A stretch of 64,000 bases of DNA from Lachnospiraceae bacterium (lineage in GTDB: Bacteria > Bacillota > Clostridia > Lachnospirales > Lachnospiraceae): the NCBI GenBank assembly GCA_024695145.1, contig JAILIS010000022.1, positions 1 to 64,000 on the forward strand, in the 5' to 3' direction. This document shows positions 25,830-35,019 of this stretch, in pieces. Every line of letters begins with the position of its first letter. Within the stretch, counting starts at the first letter, position 1. The translations under genes were made by a program, and so were the position numbers. A model generated the notes under the pieces. It had not been told where the DNA came from, searched no databases, and saw only the letters and a program-made list of their open reading frames with translations.

Positions 25830-26506
25830 ACTCTCTCTCCCCTTTCCTTGTCGTGTTCCGCAAACAGAGCCGAGAAATATGCCGCATTGGCTGTTATGTC
25901 CCCGTGAAACACCGAAGATCCCATGACTATCACGTTTGCTCCGGCTCCTATAACAGTCTCAACATTATCCTTTGTGATACCGCCGTCAACCTGGATATCC
26001 GTATCAAGGCCCATGGATGTGAGCTTGCTCCTAAGCGTTTTGATCTTATCCGTACATACCGGAAGATATTCCTGTCCGCCGAATCCGGGCTCAACAGTCA
26101 TAATGAGAAACATGTCGGCGAGCCCGAAATATCTCTCAAGTACAGCCGTGTCGGTGTGAGGCTTTATTGCGATACCGGCCTTCTTACCCCTGTCATGTAT
26201 CTTCTTTACGGTCTCTTCCATCGGAACACAGGCTTCCTGATGAACCGTGATTATATCGGCCCCGGCATCCGCAAATTTGTCGATATATCTTTCCGGTGCC
26301 TGTACCATCAGATGGACATCAAGTACCTTGTCCGTTGCCTTCCTTATCGATTCGAGGACCGGAATGCCGAAAGATATGTTCGGCACAAACATTCCGTCCA
26401 TCACATCAAAGTGAAAGTAATCATTTCCGCCCTCTTCGACCTTCTTCATCTGTTCGCCGAGGATCGTAAAATCAGCAGCCAATATCGATGGTGACAATAT
26501 GAGCAT
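25826..26506 (-). CDS. rpe: Ribulose-phosphate 3-epimerase
   Basis: 226 residues. Interconverts ribulose 5-phosphate and xylulose 5-phosphate. TIM-barrel motifs are all present: LSPSILAADF, the metal-binding HFDVMDGMFVPNISFG, LDVHLMV, MTVEPGFGGQ and IQVDGGI. It follows rsgA by 2 bases, the normal order in Firmicutes, where the next gene is usually a thiamine pyrophosphokinase; here the glycan block begins instead. Confidence 0.97.
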   Translation of the reverse strand: MLILSPSILAADFTILGEQMKKVEEGGNDYFHFDVMDGMFVPNISFGIPVLESIRKATDKVLDVHLMVQAPERYIDKFADAGADIITVHQEACVPMEETVKKIHDRGKKAGIAIKPHTDTAVLERYFGLADMFLIMTVEPGFGGQEYLPVCTDKIKTLRSKLTSMGLDTDIQVDGGITKDNVETVIGAGANVIVMGSSVFHGDITANAAYFSALFAEHDKERGERV

Positions 26507-26508
26507 TA

Positions 26509-27378
26509 TCAGTATCTCCTTGATCTGGTCAGTTCGTTACGTATATAGACATAATTATCATAGCGAAGAGCAGGTATCCTGCCTTCCGCCACCGCTTCCT
26601 TAACGGCACATCCGGGTTCATGGGTGTGTGAGCACGGCATAAATCGACACGCCGATATATCCTTAAATTCCTCATAGTAATCCGGCAGATCTTCCGGTGT
26701 GATATCGGAAAGATCAAAGGATGAGAATCCCGGCGTGTCAATGATGTACGTATTATTATCCGTTATCGGGATGATCTCGGAATGCCTCGTGGTATGTTTA
26801 CCGCGTTCAAGTTTCTTTGAGATCTCTCCTGTCTTTTGAAGATCGCCGTCGGTAAGGCAGTTTATGATCGATGATTTTCCGACCCCGGAAGGTCCGGCAA
26901 CCGTGGTCGTTCTTCCCCGGAGCAGTTCCCCGAGTTCTTTGATGCCGGCTTTTTCCCTGGCGCTCGTGATGACTATGCGGCATCCGCACCGGCCGTAGTC
27001 TTCGGCAACTTTTTCGGTATCATCCGTAAGATCGTCTTTATTAAAGCATACGAGCACAGGAATACCCTGTGCCTTGTATTGCAGTATCATCTTGTCAAGA
27101 GTCAGGAAATTGGGTTCCGGGCTGACAAACGAAAATATGATGAGCGCCTGATCGACATTTGCCACATTAGGACGTATGAGAACGTTCTTTCTGTCATGTA
27201 TACGCGTGATATTTCCGGTCATCTCCTCGCCGAAAACCTCGCTTATATCAACCGTGTCTCCAACGAGGGGCTTCGTTTTGTCATGCCGGAATATCCCTTT
27301 AGCCTTGCATGTGTATATCCCCTGTCCGGTGTGGACGTAATAAAATCCGCCGATCCCTTTGATGATGCGCCCAGTCAT
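26509..27378 (-). CDS. rsgA: Ribosome small-subunit-dependent GTPase A
   Basis: 289 residues from the ATG at 27378 (MTGRIIKG), the usual family start, 5 bases after the kinase stop. It has an N-terminal OB fold, then a circularly permuted GTPase domain: FNKDDLTD (G4), ITSARE (G5), GPSGVGKSSIIN (G1) and DTPGFSSFDL (G3). The C-terminal zinc site is CRFMPCSHTHEPGCAVK. It helps the last steps of 30S maturation. Confidence 0.96.
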   Translation of the reverse strand: MTGRIIKGIGGFYYVHTGQGIYTCKAKGIFRHDKTKPLVGDTVDISEVFGEEMTGNITRIHDRKNVLIRPNVANVDQALIIFSFVSPEPNFLTLDKMILQYKAQGIPVLVCFNKDDLTDDTEKVAEDYGRCGCRIVITSAREKAGIKELGELLRGRTTTVAGPSGVGKSSIINCLTDGDLQKTGEISKKLERGKHTTRHSEIIPITDNNTYIIDTPGFSSFDLSDITPEDLPDYYEEFKDISACRFMPCSHTHEPGCAVKEAVAEGRIPALRYDNYVYIRNELTRSRRY

Positions 27379-27383
27379 AACGT

Positions 27384-29657
27384 CTACTGTCCCGCTTCTT
27401 CGGTAAATGTTACCGCTGTAGGACTCGTGGTCTCCCATGTTCCTTCTGCCGACAGATATGTTATCGTGATCACCCCGGACGAAACGTCGTTGATACCGCT
27501 TTTTGAAACATTATAAGGGAATGATGTCGTCGTAAATCTGCCGAGCTCATCACCTGACGGACTGAGCAGCACTATAACGGCCTCAGAGCCTTCCATAAAG
27601 TTGGCGGGTGTGTTGACATCAACCGAGCAGGAATATGTCTTGATCTTCTTGCCGAGGCTGATCTTCAGGTCAACTGCCGTGCCTTTGTCAACCGTGCCTC
27701 CCGCTGCGGGAGTCTGGGACATGACTTTACCCTTTTCTATCGTATCGGAATTGTCCTCGGCAACCGTACCGATGACAAGCCCTTCCTCTTCAATGATGAC
27801 TCTGACCTCTTCTTCGGTCTTGTCGGTAAGATCGGGCATTGTTATCTGTTCAACATTGCTTCCCGAACTGATAACAACTGTTATCGGACTTCCCTTTGCC
27901 GCGGTCGTGGCGCCGAGCGGTGTCTGGGATATGACCATACCCTTTTCGACCGTAGTGCTTTCCTGCAGCTGTTTCTGCATCGAGAAGCCTTCATTTTCAA
28001 GCAGTACTTTGGCTTCCGCTTCGGTATATCCAACAACATCCGGGACGGTGACTCCGACTATCTTGCCGCTTGATACAACAAGGTTTAAGACGGTGCCGGT
28101 CTCCACTTCGGTATTGCCTTCGATATCCTGAGAAACTATATAATCCTTTTCATATTCGGTGGATTCTTTGTATGTGGCTTTTGCGGTAAGTCCCGCTTTG
28201 GTAAGTGCATCACCGGCCTCGGAGACCGTCATGCCGACAACGTTCGGGACAATGGTCGTACCCGAAGACGTTTCTATCTGAAGCTCGTCATCTCCCGAAG
28301 AACCCGAGGATGATCCCGAAAAAGCACCGAATATCTTTCCTATGACGATCACGGCGATGATCGTGATGACTATTGCGGCAACAACCAGCAGGATCGTAAC
28401 TGCCTTTTCCATCTTGGGATCTACATCATCATCGAATTCATCTTCGTAATAATCATCCTGCCTTCCGCGTCGTGCGGGCTTTGGCTTTGCACCCTTCGGT
28501 ACAGCCTGGGGTTTGACAGGGGCTGCGCCACCCCTGCTCTTGGGTTTTTTGTCTCTCGGCCTTACTTCCTCGTACGGCTGACTTTGGCTCTTGCGTTCGC
28601 TTCTGACCTTCTGGGGCCTGACGCCGAACACATCCTCAAAATCATCATCGTCATCCTCATATACGGCGCTTTTGGGCGCACGATATTCTTCCGGCGGGGT
28701 AGGTGCGGGTTCCGGAACGGGAATGCCCTGCGGCGCCAGCTGTGAAGTCTGTTTCCTGATCTGTCTCTTGTCGTCGTCGGAAATATTCTTGGTGCCTCCG
28801 TCCGAAGCCGGTTCCTGAATGACAACGAATTCCTCATCGGGGTTCGTCAGCGAATGCTTCAGGTCGCGGATCAGCTGCCCGACATTGGCATATCTCCTGT
28901 CAGGATTCTTCTGGCAGCATTTGCTTATTATCTGTTCGACACTAATGGGAACGTCGGGAACGTATACCCTCGGTGAGGGCATCTCCTCCTGGATATGCTT
29001 TATCGCAACCGCCACCGTAGTCTCTCCGTCAAAGGGCACATGACCTGTTATCATCTCGAACAGTGTGATACCTATGGAGTAAATGTCGGACTTGGCATCT
29101 GAATACCCGCCTCTTGCCTGCTCGGGAGAAGTATAATGAACACTTCCCATGGCATGACTCGTAACGGTGTTGCTGGTGGCCGCTTTTGCTATGCCGAAAT
29201 CCGCCACCTTGACTTTGCCTTCCTTGGATATGATTATATTCTGCGGCTTGATATCACGATGGATGATACCGTTATTGTGAGCCGCTTCTATACCCATGGA
29301 AACCTGAATGGCGATACTGACCGCCTCTTTGGCGGTAAGTCTGATCTTCTTTTCGATATAATGCTTGAGGGTGATGCCCTCAACAAGTTCCATTACGAAA
29401 TAATACATCCGTCTTTCTTCGCCGACGTCATAAACGTTGACGATATTGGGATGCATCAATCCGGCAGCGGCCTGTGCCTCTGCCTTAAACTTACCCACAA
29501 AACTCTGATCGGATGAGAATTCCGACTTTAATACTTTGATGGCAACGAATCTGTTAAGCTTGTGGCACTTGGCTTTGTAAACGTCAGCCATGCCGCCGCT
29601 TCCGATCAGTTCAAGTATTTCGTACCTGTCCCCTAAAAAGGTTCCTATTTCAAGCAT
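27384..29657 (-). CDS. prkC: PASTA-domain Ser/Thr protein kinase
   Basis: 757 residues. Kinase domain 1-275 with IGSGGMADVYKAK, catalytic HRDIKPQN, DFGIAK and an activation segment GSVHYTSPEQARGG. There is a long basic/proline linker, one membrane helix (about 415-440), then three PASTA repeats (IVPNVVGMT, VTVPDVVGYT, ITMPDLTDKT) and an unassigned beta-rich tail of about 100 residues. PASTA domains sense muropeptide or lipid II outside the cell, and the kinase controls wall synthesis. It lies 10 bases after its phosphatase and upstream of the glycan block. Confidence 0.96.
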   Translation of the reverse strand: MLEIGTFLGDRYEILELIGSGGMADVYKAKCHKLNRFVAIKVLKSEFSSDQSFVGKFKAEAQAAAGLMHPNIVNVYDVGEERRMYYFVMELVEGITLKHYIEKKIRLTAKEAVSIAIQVSMGIEAAHNNGIIHRDIKPQNIIISKEGKVKVADFGIAKAATSNTVTSHAMGSVHYTSPEQARGGYSDAKSDIYSIGITLFEMITGHVPFDGETTVAVAIKHIQEEMPSPRVYVPDVPISVEQIISKCCQKNPDRRYANVGQLIRDLKHSLTNPDEEFVVIQEPASDGGTKNISDDDKRQIRKQTSQLAPQGIPVPEPAPTPPEEYRAPKSAVYEDDDDDFEDVFGVRPQKVRSERKSQSQPYEEVRPRDKKPKSRGGAAPVKPQAVPKGAKPKPARRGRQDDYYEDEFDDDVDPKMEKAVTILLVVAAIVITIIAVIVIGKIFGAFSGSSSGSSGDDELQIETSSGTTIVPNVVGMTVSEAGDALTKAGLTAKATYKESTEYEKDYIVSQDIEGNTEVETGTVLNLVVSSGKIVGVTVPDVVGYTEAEAKVLLENEGFSMQKQLQESTTVEKGMVISQTPLGATTAAKGSPITVVISSGSNVEQITMPDLTDKTEEEVRVIIEEEGLVIGTVAEDNSDTIEKGKVMSQTPAAGGTVDKGTAVDLKISLGKKIKTYSCSVDVNTPANFMEGSEAVIVLLSPSGDELGRFTTTSFPYNVSKSGINDVSSGVITITYLSAEGTWETTSPTAVTFTEEAGQ

Positions 29658-29667
29658 TTATCTCTCC

Positions 29668-30399
29668 TTACCCCTTTTGCGACTCAATGATAACTACCCC
29701 TATATTATCCTTGCCGCCGTTATGATTAGCCATTTTGATCAGGTTCTCCGCCATATCGGGAACATCAACACTGGTCCTGACTATACGCAGTATCTCGTCG
29801 TCATCGACCATATTTGTCAGTCCGTCCGTACACATCAGTATGATGTCCCCCGGGTTCAGATCAACTTCAAAGAAATCGATATCAACCGTCGGCGATGCTC
29901 CAATGGCTCTTGTGATTATATTCTTGTCGGGATGCGCCTTTGCCTGACTGGCATCGAGCGATCCCTTCCTGACAAGCTCGGCAACGAGAGAATGATCTTT
30001 CGTTACCTGCGTGATCGTTCTGTCGATCAGATACAGCCTGCTGTCACCGACATTTGCAACGTACAGAACATCATCATCAACCGTGGCTGCCACCACGGTA
30101 GTTCCCATACCCGCAAAATCAGGTTCGGTTGCGGCTTTATCATATATCTCTATATTGGCGACGGTGATAGCCTCCCGAAGTATCTTGATCGGGGACTTGT
30201 CCTCACAGACTTCAACCTCGCGCTCAATTGCCTTGACGGTATAAGCAGAAGCATAATCGCCTGCCTTGTGTCCTCCCATTCCGTCGGCGACAATAAACAG
30301 ATTGTTCAGATTACCGAGGGGATGTTCGCATGAATAGACAGTGTCCTGGTTGAGTTTCCTCTTCCTGCCTATATCCGTCATTGAATATGTCTTAAGCAT
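29668..30399 (-). CDS. prpC: PP2C-type Ser/Thr phosphatase
   Basis: 243 residues. Metal-dependent PPM phosphatase with FIVADGMGGHKAGDYAS, MGTTVVAA, VANVGDSRLYL, DHSLVAELVRKG and LMCTDGLTNMVDDDEI in the expected order. It dephosphorylates targets of the adjacent PASTA kinase. It overlaps rlmN by 8 bases. Confidence 0.96.
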   Translation of the reverse strand: MLKTYSMTDIGRKRKLNQDTVYSCEHPLGNLNNLFIVADGMGGHKAGDYASAYTVKAIEREVEVCEDKSPIKILREAITVANIEIYDKAATEPDFAGMGTTVVAATVDDDVLYVANVGDSRLYLIDRTITQVTKDHSLVAELVRKGSLDASQAKAHPDKNIITRAIGASPTVDIDFFEVDLNPGDIILMCTDGLTNMVDDDEILRIVRTSVDVPDMAENLIKMANHNGGKDNIGVVIIESQKG

Positions 30400-31462
30400 T
30401 TAGGTCTCCTAAACCGTTTTCATTTATGAAACTGCGGCGCAACTGCCCACAGGCCCCGCTGATATCGCGCCCCATTTCCCTTCTTATAGTAACATTAATA
30501 TTGTTTTTTTCAAGTTTATTTTTAAGAGCTGCAATGCCCTTAGCACCCGTAGGAGCGAAGCTGCGCTCCTTTATCGGGTTGACCGCGATAAGGTTTACAT
30601 GCGCCGAAAGCGTGCGTGCTATCCTGATCAGGCCGTCTGCATCCTCATCGGTATCGTTAAGTCCTTCAATAAGGCTGTATTCAAGCGTCAGCCGCCGTCC
30701 TGTCGTATCATAATAGTACCGGCAGGCATCGATCACCTCATCAAGACTGTAACGCTTTGCCACAGGCATCAGCTTTTTCCGCTTTTCATCCGTGACCGCA
30801 TGCAGCGACAGTGCCAGGGTAATGGCATATTTTCTGCCGGCTAGCTTTCGGATCTCGGGAACAAGGCCGCATGTGCTGACGGTTACGGACCTTCCGCTTA
30901 TGTTGCTCCCCCGCCTGTCGGTAATGATATCGACGAATCCCGTAAAAGCGTCATAGTTGTCAAGCGGCTCTCCGCTCCCCATAACAACCACATGACTGAC
31001 TCTCTCGCCGGTGTCCGCCTCAACGGAATATACCTGGGCCGCCATCTCGCCAGCGCTCAGGTTTCTCACAAGACCGTCCACTGTGGATGCGCAGAATCTG
31101 CATCCCATCCTGCAGCCTACCTGAGAACTGATACATACACTGTTTCCGTGCTCATATTTCAGCAAAACCGTCTCAATAACATTTCCGTCATGAAGGACAT
31201 GAATGTATTTTCTGGTCCCGTCCAGTTTGGATGTAAGGATCCTGGCAGGCTTTACGGTATATACGATATGATCCGAACTCAGCCTTTCGCGAAGGGATAA
31301 CGGAAGATTTGTCATCTGCCGGATATCCTCGATCCTTCGGGAATGCAGCCAGTCAAATATCTGATCCGAGCGAAAGCTCTTCTCGCCGATCCCGGTCATA
31401 TATTCGGAAAGCTGTTCGTATGTGTATGCCCTTATATCTTTAGGATCGCTCATATCTGTCAC
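30392..31462 (-). CDS. rlmN: Dual-specificity 23S rRNA/tRNA adenine C2-methyltransferase
   Basis: 356 residues, beginning at a GTG with GAGG 6 bases upstream. Radical-SAM enzyme: the cluster motif is CRMGCRFCAST, the SAM site VVMGSGEPLDNYD, and the C-terminal GRDISGACGQL carries the catalytic cysteine. It methylates A2503 of 23S rRNA and A37 of some tRNAs. Confidence 0.96.
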   Translation of the reverse strand: MTDMSDPKDIRAYTYEQLSEYMTGIGEKSFRSDQIFDWLHSRRIEDIRQMTNLPLSLRERLSSDHIVYTVKPARILTSKLDGTRKYIHVLHDGNVIETVLLKYEHGNSVCISSQVGCRMGCRFCASTVDGLVRNLSAGEMAAQVYSVEADTGERVSHVVVMGSGEPLDNYDAFTGFVDIITDRRGSNISGRSVTVSTCGLVPEIRKLAGRKYAITLALSLHAVTDEKRKKLMPVAKRYSLDEVIDACRYYYDTTGRRLTLEYSLIEGLNDTDEDADGLIRIARTLSAHVNLIAVNPIKERSFAPTGAKGIAALKNKLEKNNINVTIRREMGRDISGACGQLRRSFINENGLGDLNA

Positions 31463-31464
31463 TT

Positions 31465-32784
31465 TTATCCTCTGCGGAATTTTGCGATGAAAAATCCGTC
31501 CGTTGCAAGTTCCCCGCCGTACAGCTGAATGTATCCGCTCTTTGCGTTCTCACACCTTAAGGCTTTCGGAAGATCCTCGTAAAAATCAACCGGCGCAAGA
31601 CCGCATTCACCCAAAAGATACTCGACATTTCCCTGATTTTCTTCCAGTGAGCATGTGCACGTCGAAAACATCAGGATGCCGCCGCGCTTTACATACCGGG
31701 AAGCGTTTTTAAGGATCCGGCGCTGCAGGATCACAAGATCTTTTATCCTCTCCGGTGTGAGGTTATACTTGATATCGTTCTTTCTGCCCATCACTCCGAG
31801 ACCGGAACAGGGAACGTCAGCGATAACTACATCCGAAGATCCCTCGAGACTGCTGTCATATACCGTCGCATCGCCTTCCGATATCTCTATATTGGTAAAT
31901 CCGCATCTTTCGACATTCTGCCGGATGCTTTCCAGTTTCTTTTCGGAAACATCTTTTGATATCACACGGCCTTCAACCGCAATGTCGGCTGCATGAAGTG
32001 ATTTTCCGCCCGGAGATGCGCATAGGTCCAAAACGGTGTCGTCTCTTTTGATCCCCGCCAGATGACATACAAGCATCGAACTGATATCCTGTGTGCATAT
32101 CGATCCGGAATAAAACGCCGGAATATCGGTTATATTATCATAATCACGAAGCATAACGGCTTCATCAAGCAGATTTGAGCGTGCCGCATTGCAGCTTTTT
32201 ATCACCTCTTCTGCCGTGGTCTTTGAAAGATTTATCCTTGCCGTTACAGGCCGCGTGCTGACGGAAAGAGCGAGGAGCGTTTCCGCGTTTTCGCTGCCCT
32301 GTTCATCTGTCAGTTTTGTTACTATCCACTCGGGGCACGAATACATAACAGACAGATATCTCACGTGATCCTTATCCTTGTCGGGCCATTTGATACTGTC
32401 TTTGTTAGCGGCGACCTTTCGAAGCACACCGTTTATGAATCCGGACAGTCCCCTTGCAGGCGTGGAATATGCGGCCTTTACGGTCTCGTTGACCGCGGCA
32501 AAATCCTTCACGCTGTCCATATACAGAAGCTGGTACACACCCATCCTCAGAAGGGTGCGGACCTGTTTTTTCATCTTCCGCACGGGCACTGTACTATAAA
32601 GATCAAGGACATGATCGATTGTGATCCTTCTCTCGATCGTGCCCTCTATTATCCTCTTCAGAAATCGTCTGTCCTTTACATCAAGATATGAATACTTTTC
32701 AAGAACATCTTTGGATGAGGCCGGTATGCGGTCATTCTCCGCCGTGAGCAGCGCCTCATATGCGATATGCCTTACATCAGTCAC
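31465..32784 (-). CDS. rsmB: 16S rRNA (cytosine-967-C5)-methyltransferase
   Basis: 439 residues from a GTG at 32784, preferred over a GTG six codons upstream because an AGAGG ribosome site precedes it. The N-terminal NusB-like RNA-binding domain (1-140) is followed by a methyltransferase domain with VLDLCASPGGKSLHAAD, DVPCSGLGVMGRKND and the catalytic FSTCTCSLEENQ. It overlaps the metallopeptidase gene by 8 bases. Confidence 0.94.
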   Translation of the reverse strand: MTDVRHIAYEALLTAENDRIPASSKDVLEKYSYLDVKDRRFLKRIIEGTIERRITIDHVLDLYSTVPVRKMKKQVRTLLRMGVYQLLYMDSVKDFAAVNETVKAAYSTPARGLSGFINGVLRKVAANKDSIKWPDKDKDHVRYLSVMYSCPEWIVTKLTDEQGSENAETLLALSVSTRPVTARINLSKTTAEEVIKSCNAARSNLLDEAVMLRDYDNITDIPAFYSGSICTQDISSMLVCHLAGIKRDDTVLDLCASPGGKSLHAADIAVEGRVISKDVSEKKLESIRQNVERCGFTNIEISEGDATVYDSSLEGSSDVVIADVPCSGLGVMGRKNDIKYNLTPERIKDLVILQRRILKNASRYVKRGGILMFSTCTCSLEENQGNVEYLLGECGLAPVDFYEDLPKALRCENAKSGYIQLYGGELATDGFFIAKFRRG

Positions 32785-33508
32785 GTCTGCCTCTTCCTCC
32801 ACGGGCGATCAGCAGCAGACGTATGAGTGACAGAACAGAGGCGGCTGCAGATGCCACATATGTCATCGCCGCGCTTTTTAACACTTTTTTTGCTCCCGTC
32901 ATCTCTTCGGGTGTCAGCACACCCATGTCGGAAAGTGTGGCCAGCGCCCTTCTTGAAGCGTCAAATTCTACAGGAAGTGTCACGATCTGGAACAGAACCG
33001 CAAACGTAAACAGTACCACGCCGATAAATACAAGCGGGCGGAAAAAACTGATGATCAGGCCGGCCAAGACGATCCACAGCCCGAATCTGGAACCGAAGTT
33101 TGCGACCGGAAGGATGGAACTTCTGATCTTAAGCGGAAAATACTCTTCGTTGTGCTGCATGGCGTGGCCGCATTCATGAGCGGCAACACTGACAGCGGCG
33201 ACACTCGGAACGTCATACACGCTTTCCGAGAGGTTGACGACCTTTGCTCCCGGATCAAAATGATCGGTAAGGTTTCCGGCAACGCGCTCAACCTTAACAT
33301 CATATATCCCTTCCCGATGAAGTATCTCTTCGGCGATCTGGCGTCCGGTGATCCCCGATGCCGCAGCAACTCTCGAGTACCTGTTAAATGTACTCTTGAC
33401 CATGCCCGATGTGATCAGGCACAACAATGCTCCGATAAGTACGAGTATATAACCTCCGCCGTACAGCCCATAGCTCATTCCGGTATAGTAGTTAGCTGAC
33501 ATTTCCAT
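32777..33508 (-). CDS. Membrane zinc metallopeptidase (YugP/Zn_peptidase_2-like)
   Basis: 243 residues. A first membrane helix is followed by a region with the zinc motif SVAAHECGHAMQH (HExxH form HECGH) and a preceding DHFDPGAKVVNLS typical of the family, then two or three further helices. It is common in Firmicutes fmt-rsmB operons; its substrate is not known. Confidence 0.88.
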   Translation of the reverse strand: MEMSANYYTGMSYGLYGGGYILVLIGALLCLITSGMVKSTFNRYSRVAAASGITGRQIAEEILHREGIYDVKVERVAGNLTDHFDPGAKVVNLSESVYDVPSVAAVSVAAHECGHAMQHNEEYFPLKIRSSILPVANFGSRFGLWIVLAGLIISFFRPLVFIGVVLFTFAVLFQIVTLPVEFDASRRALATLSDMGVLTPEEMTGAKKVLKSAAMTYVASAAASVLSLIRLLLIARGGRGRRD

Positions 33509-33544
33509 TCACCTGCTTTCTTCTTTAACGATCGTTGTGCAGTA

Positions 33545-34480
33545 TCATCTGCCCAGCACCGTACCGCACGCGACATTGTGTCCGAGCAGAAAATCATGAA
33601 CACTCATCTCCTTTTTTCCTTCAGGCTGGATATGAGTAATGATAAGGTTTCCGCTGCCGCATGAAACCGTAAGATCGTCTTTTGACACTTTGACTATCTG
33701 TCCCGGACTGCCTTTAATATCATCCGGACACACACTGCATTTCTTTATCTTCAGCATCCTGTTGTCAAGATACGTAAAGCCCCCGGGCCATGGTGTGAAA
33801 GCACGGATCATGCGCTCTATCTCCACGGCGCTTTTGCAAAAATCAATAAGGCCCATCTCTTTTTTCAGGATCCTGGCGCGTGTTGCCTTCGACTCATCCT
33901 GCGGGGTCCGCTCGGCTTTGCCGCTTTCTATGAGATCGAGAGTCTGTATTATAAGATCTTCTCCCGCATGCATCAATTTGTCAAAAAGGGATTCACCTGT
34001 TTCGTCACTTGCAATCGCGACTTTAGAAGATGTGATTATATCACCCGTATCAACGCCCTCGTTCATCTGCTGTACAGTCACTCCCGTGTATTCTTTCCCG
34101 TCGGCTATCGCCCACTGGATCGGAGCGGCTCCGCGATATTCCGGAAGAAGGGATGCGTGAACGTTTATACATCCGTATTTCGGTATGTCGAGTATCTCCT
34201 TCGACAGTATCTGTCCGAATGCCGCAACCACATATATATCGGCATCGATACCTTTAAGCGCGGCAACTTCATCTTCGTCCTTTATCCGATCCGGCTGCAA
34301 AACCGTTATGCCGTGCTCACTCGCATATGTTTTGACAGGGCCCGGAACCGGATTACCGCTTCGTCCTTTCGGTTTGTCAGGCTGTGTGACGACACAGATT
34401 GTCTCATGGCGGCTCCTTTCACATATGGCGGCCAGTATCCCTGCCGCAAAATCAGGAGTCCCCATAAACAGAACTTTCAT
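33545..34480 (-). CDS. fmt: Methionyl-tRNA formyltransferase
   Basis: 311 residues. Adds formyl to initiator Met-tRNA. It has FMGTPDFAAGIL at the start, the catalytic N-x-H-x-SLLP motif as NVHASLLPEYRGAAPIQWA, and a C-terminal OB-like domain from about 205. It overlaps def by 4 bases (ATGA), so the two are translationally coupled. Confidence 0.97.
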   Translation of the reverse strand: MKVLFMGTPDFAAGILAAICERSRHETICVVTQPDKPKGRSGNPVPGPVKTYASEHGITVLQPDRIKDEDEVAALKGIDADIYVVAAFGQILSKEILDIPKYGCINVHASLLPEYRGAAPIQWAIADGKEYTGVTVQQMNEGVDTGDIITSSKVAIASDETGESLFDKLMHAGEDLIIQTLDLIESGKAERTPQDESKATRARILKKEMGLIDFCKSAVEIERMIRAFTPWPGGFTYLDNRMLKIKKCSVCPDDIKGSPGQIVKVSKDDLTVSCGSGNLIITHIQPEGKKEMSVHDFLLGHNVACGTVLGR

Positions 34481-34992
34481 GATTCTTCCTCTTCCTGTTG
34501 TTTTTTCAGGATCTCGGCAAGCTCCTCATTTGTGATAAGAGCCCCCTCTGTTTTTTCAACGTACATATTTCCGTCAAGATGATCTATCTCGTGAAGAAGC
34601 GCACGGGCCAGCAGGCCTTCCCCTTCAACGATGAATTCATTCATATCGGCATCATACGCCCTGACCTTTGCATAGTTCGGTCTTGTAACCATGCCGACTT
34701 TCCCCGGGACGCTCAGACATCCCTCGTAATCCTTCTGTTCGCCCGCGGTCTCGAGTATCTCGGGATTGATAAGTATAAGAGGTTCCTCTTGGTATTCCTC
34801 TCCCGCATCAATTACGGCGATCCTTCTGAGCACTCCAACCTGCGGAGCTGCAAGCCCCACACCTTCGGCATCATACATAGTATCCAGAAGATCCTCTATC
34901 AGTATTTTTGTTCTTTCATTTACAGCCTTTACGGGTTTACATACCTTGAGCAGGCATGGATCCCCCAGTTCCCTTATCTGACGCAGTGCCAT
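34477..34992 (-). CDS. def: Peptide deformylase
   Basis: 171 residues. All three metal motifs are present: GVGLAAPQVG, EGCLSVPG and HEIDHLDGNMY. It removes the N-formyl group from new proteins. The length and the EGCLSVPG form suggest a type 1-like enzyme. It lies 27 bases after priA. Confidence 0.97.
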   Translation of the reverse strand: MALRQIRELGDPCLLKVCKPVKAVNERTKILIEDLLDTMYDAEGVGLAAPQVGVLRRIAVIDAGEEYQEEPLILINPEILETAGEQKDYEGCLSVPGKVGMVTRPNYAKVRAYDADMNEFIVEGEGLLARALLHEIDHLDGNMYVEKTEGALITNEELAEILKKQQEEEES

Positions 34993-35019
34993 CGTTCTCT
35001 CCTAAACTTGTTATTATTA

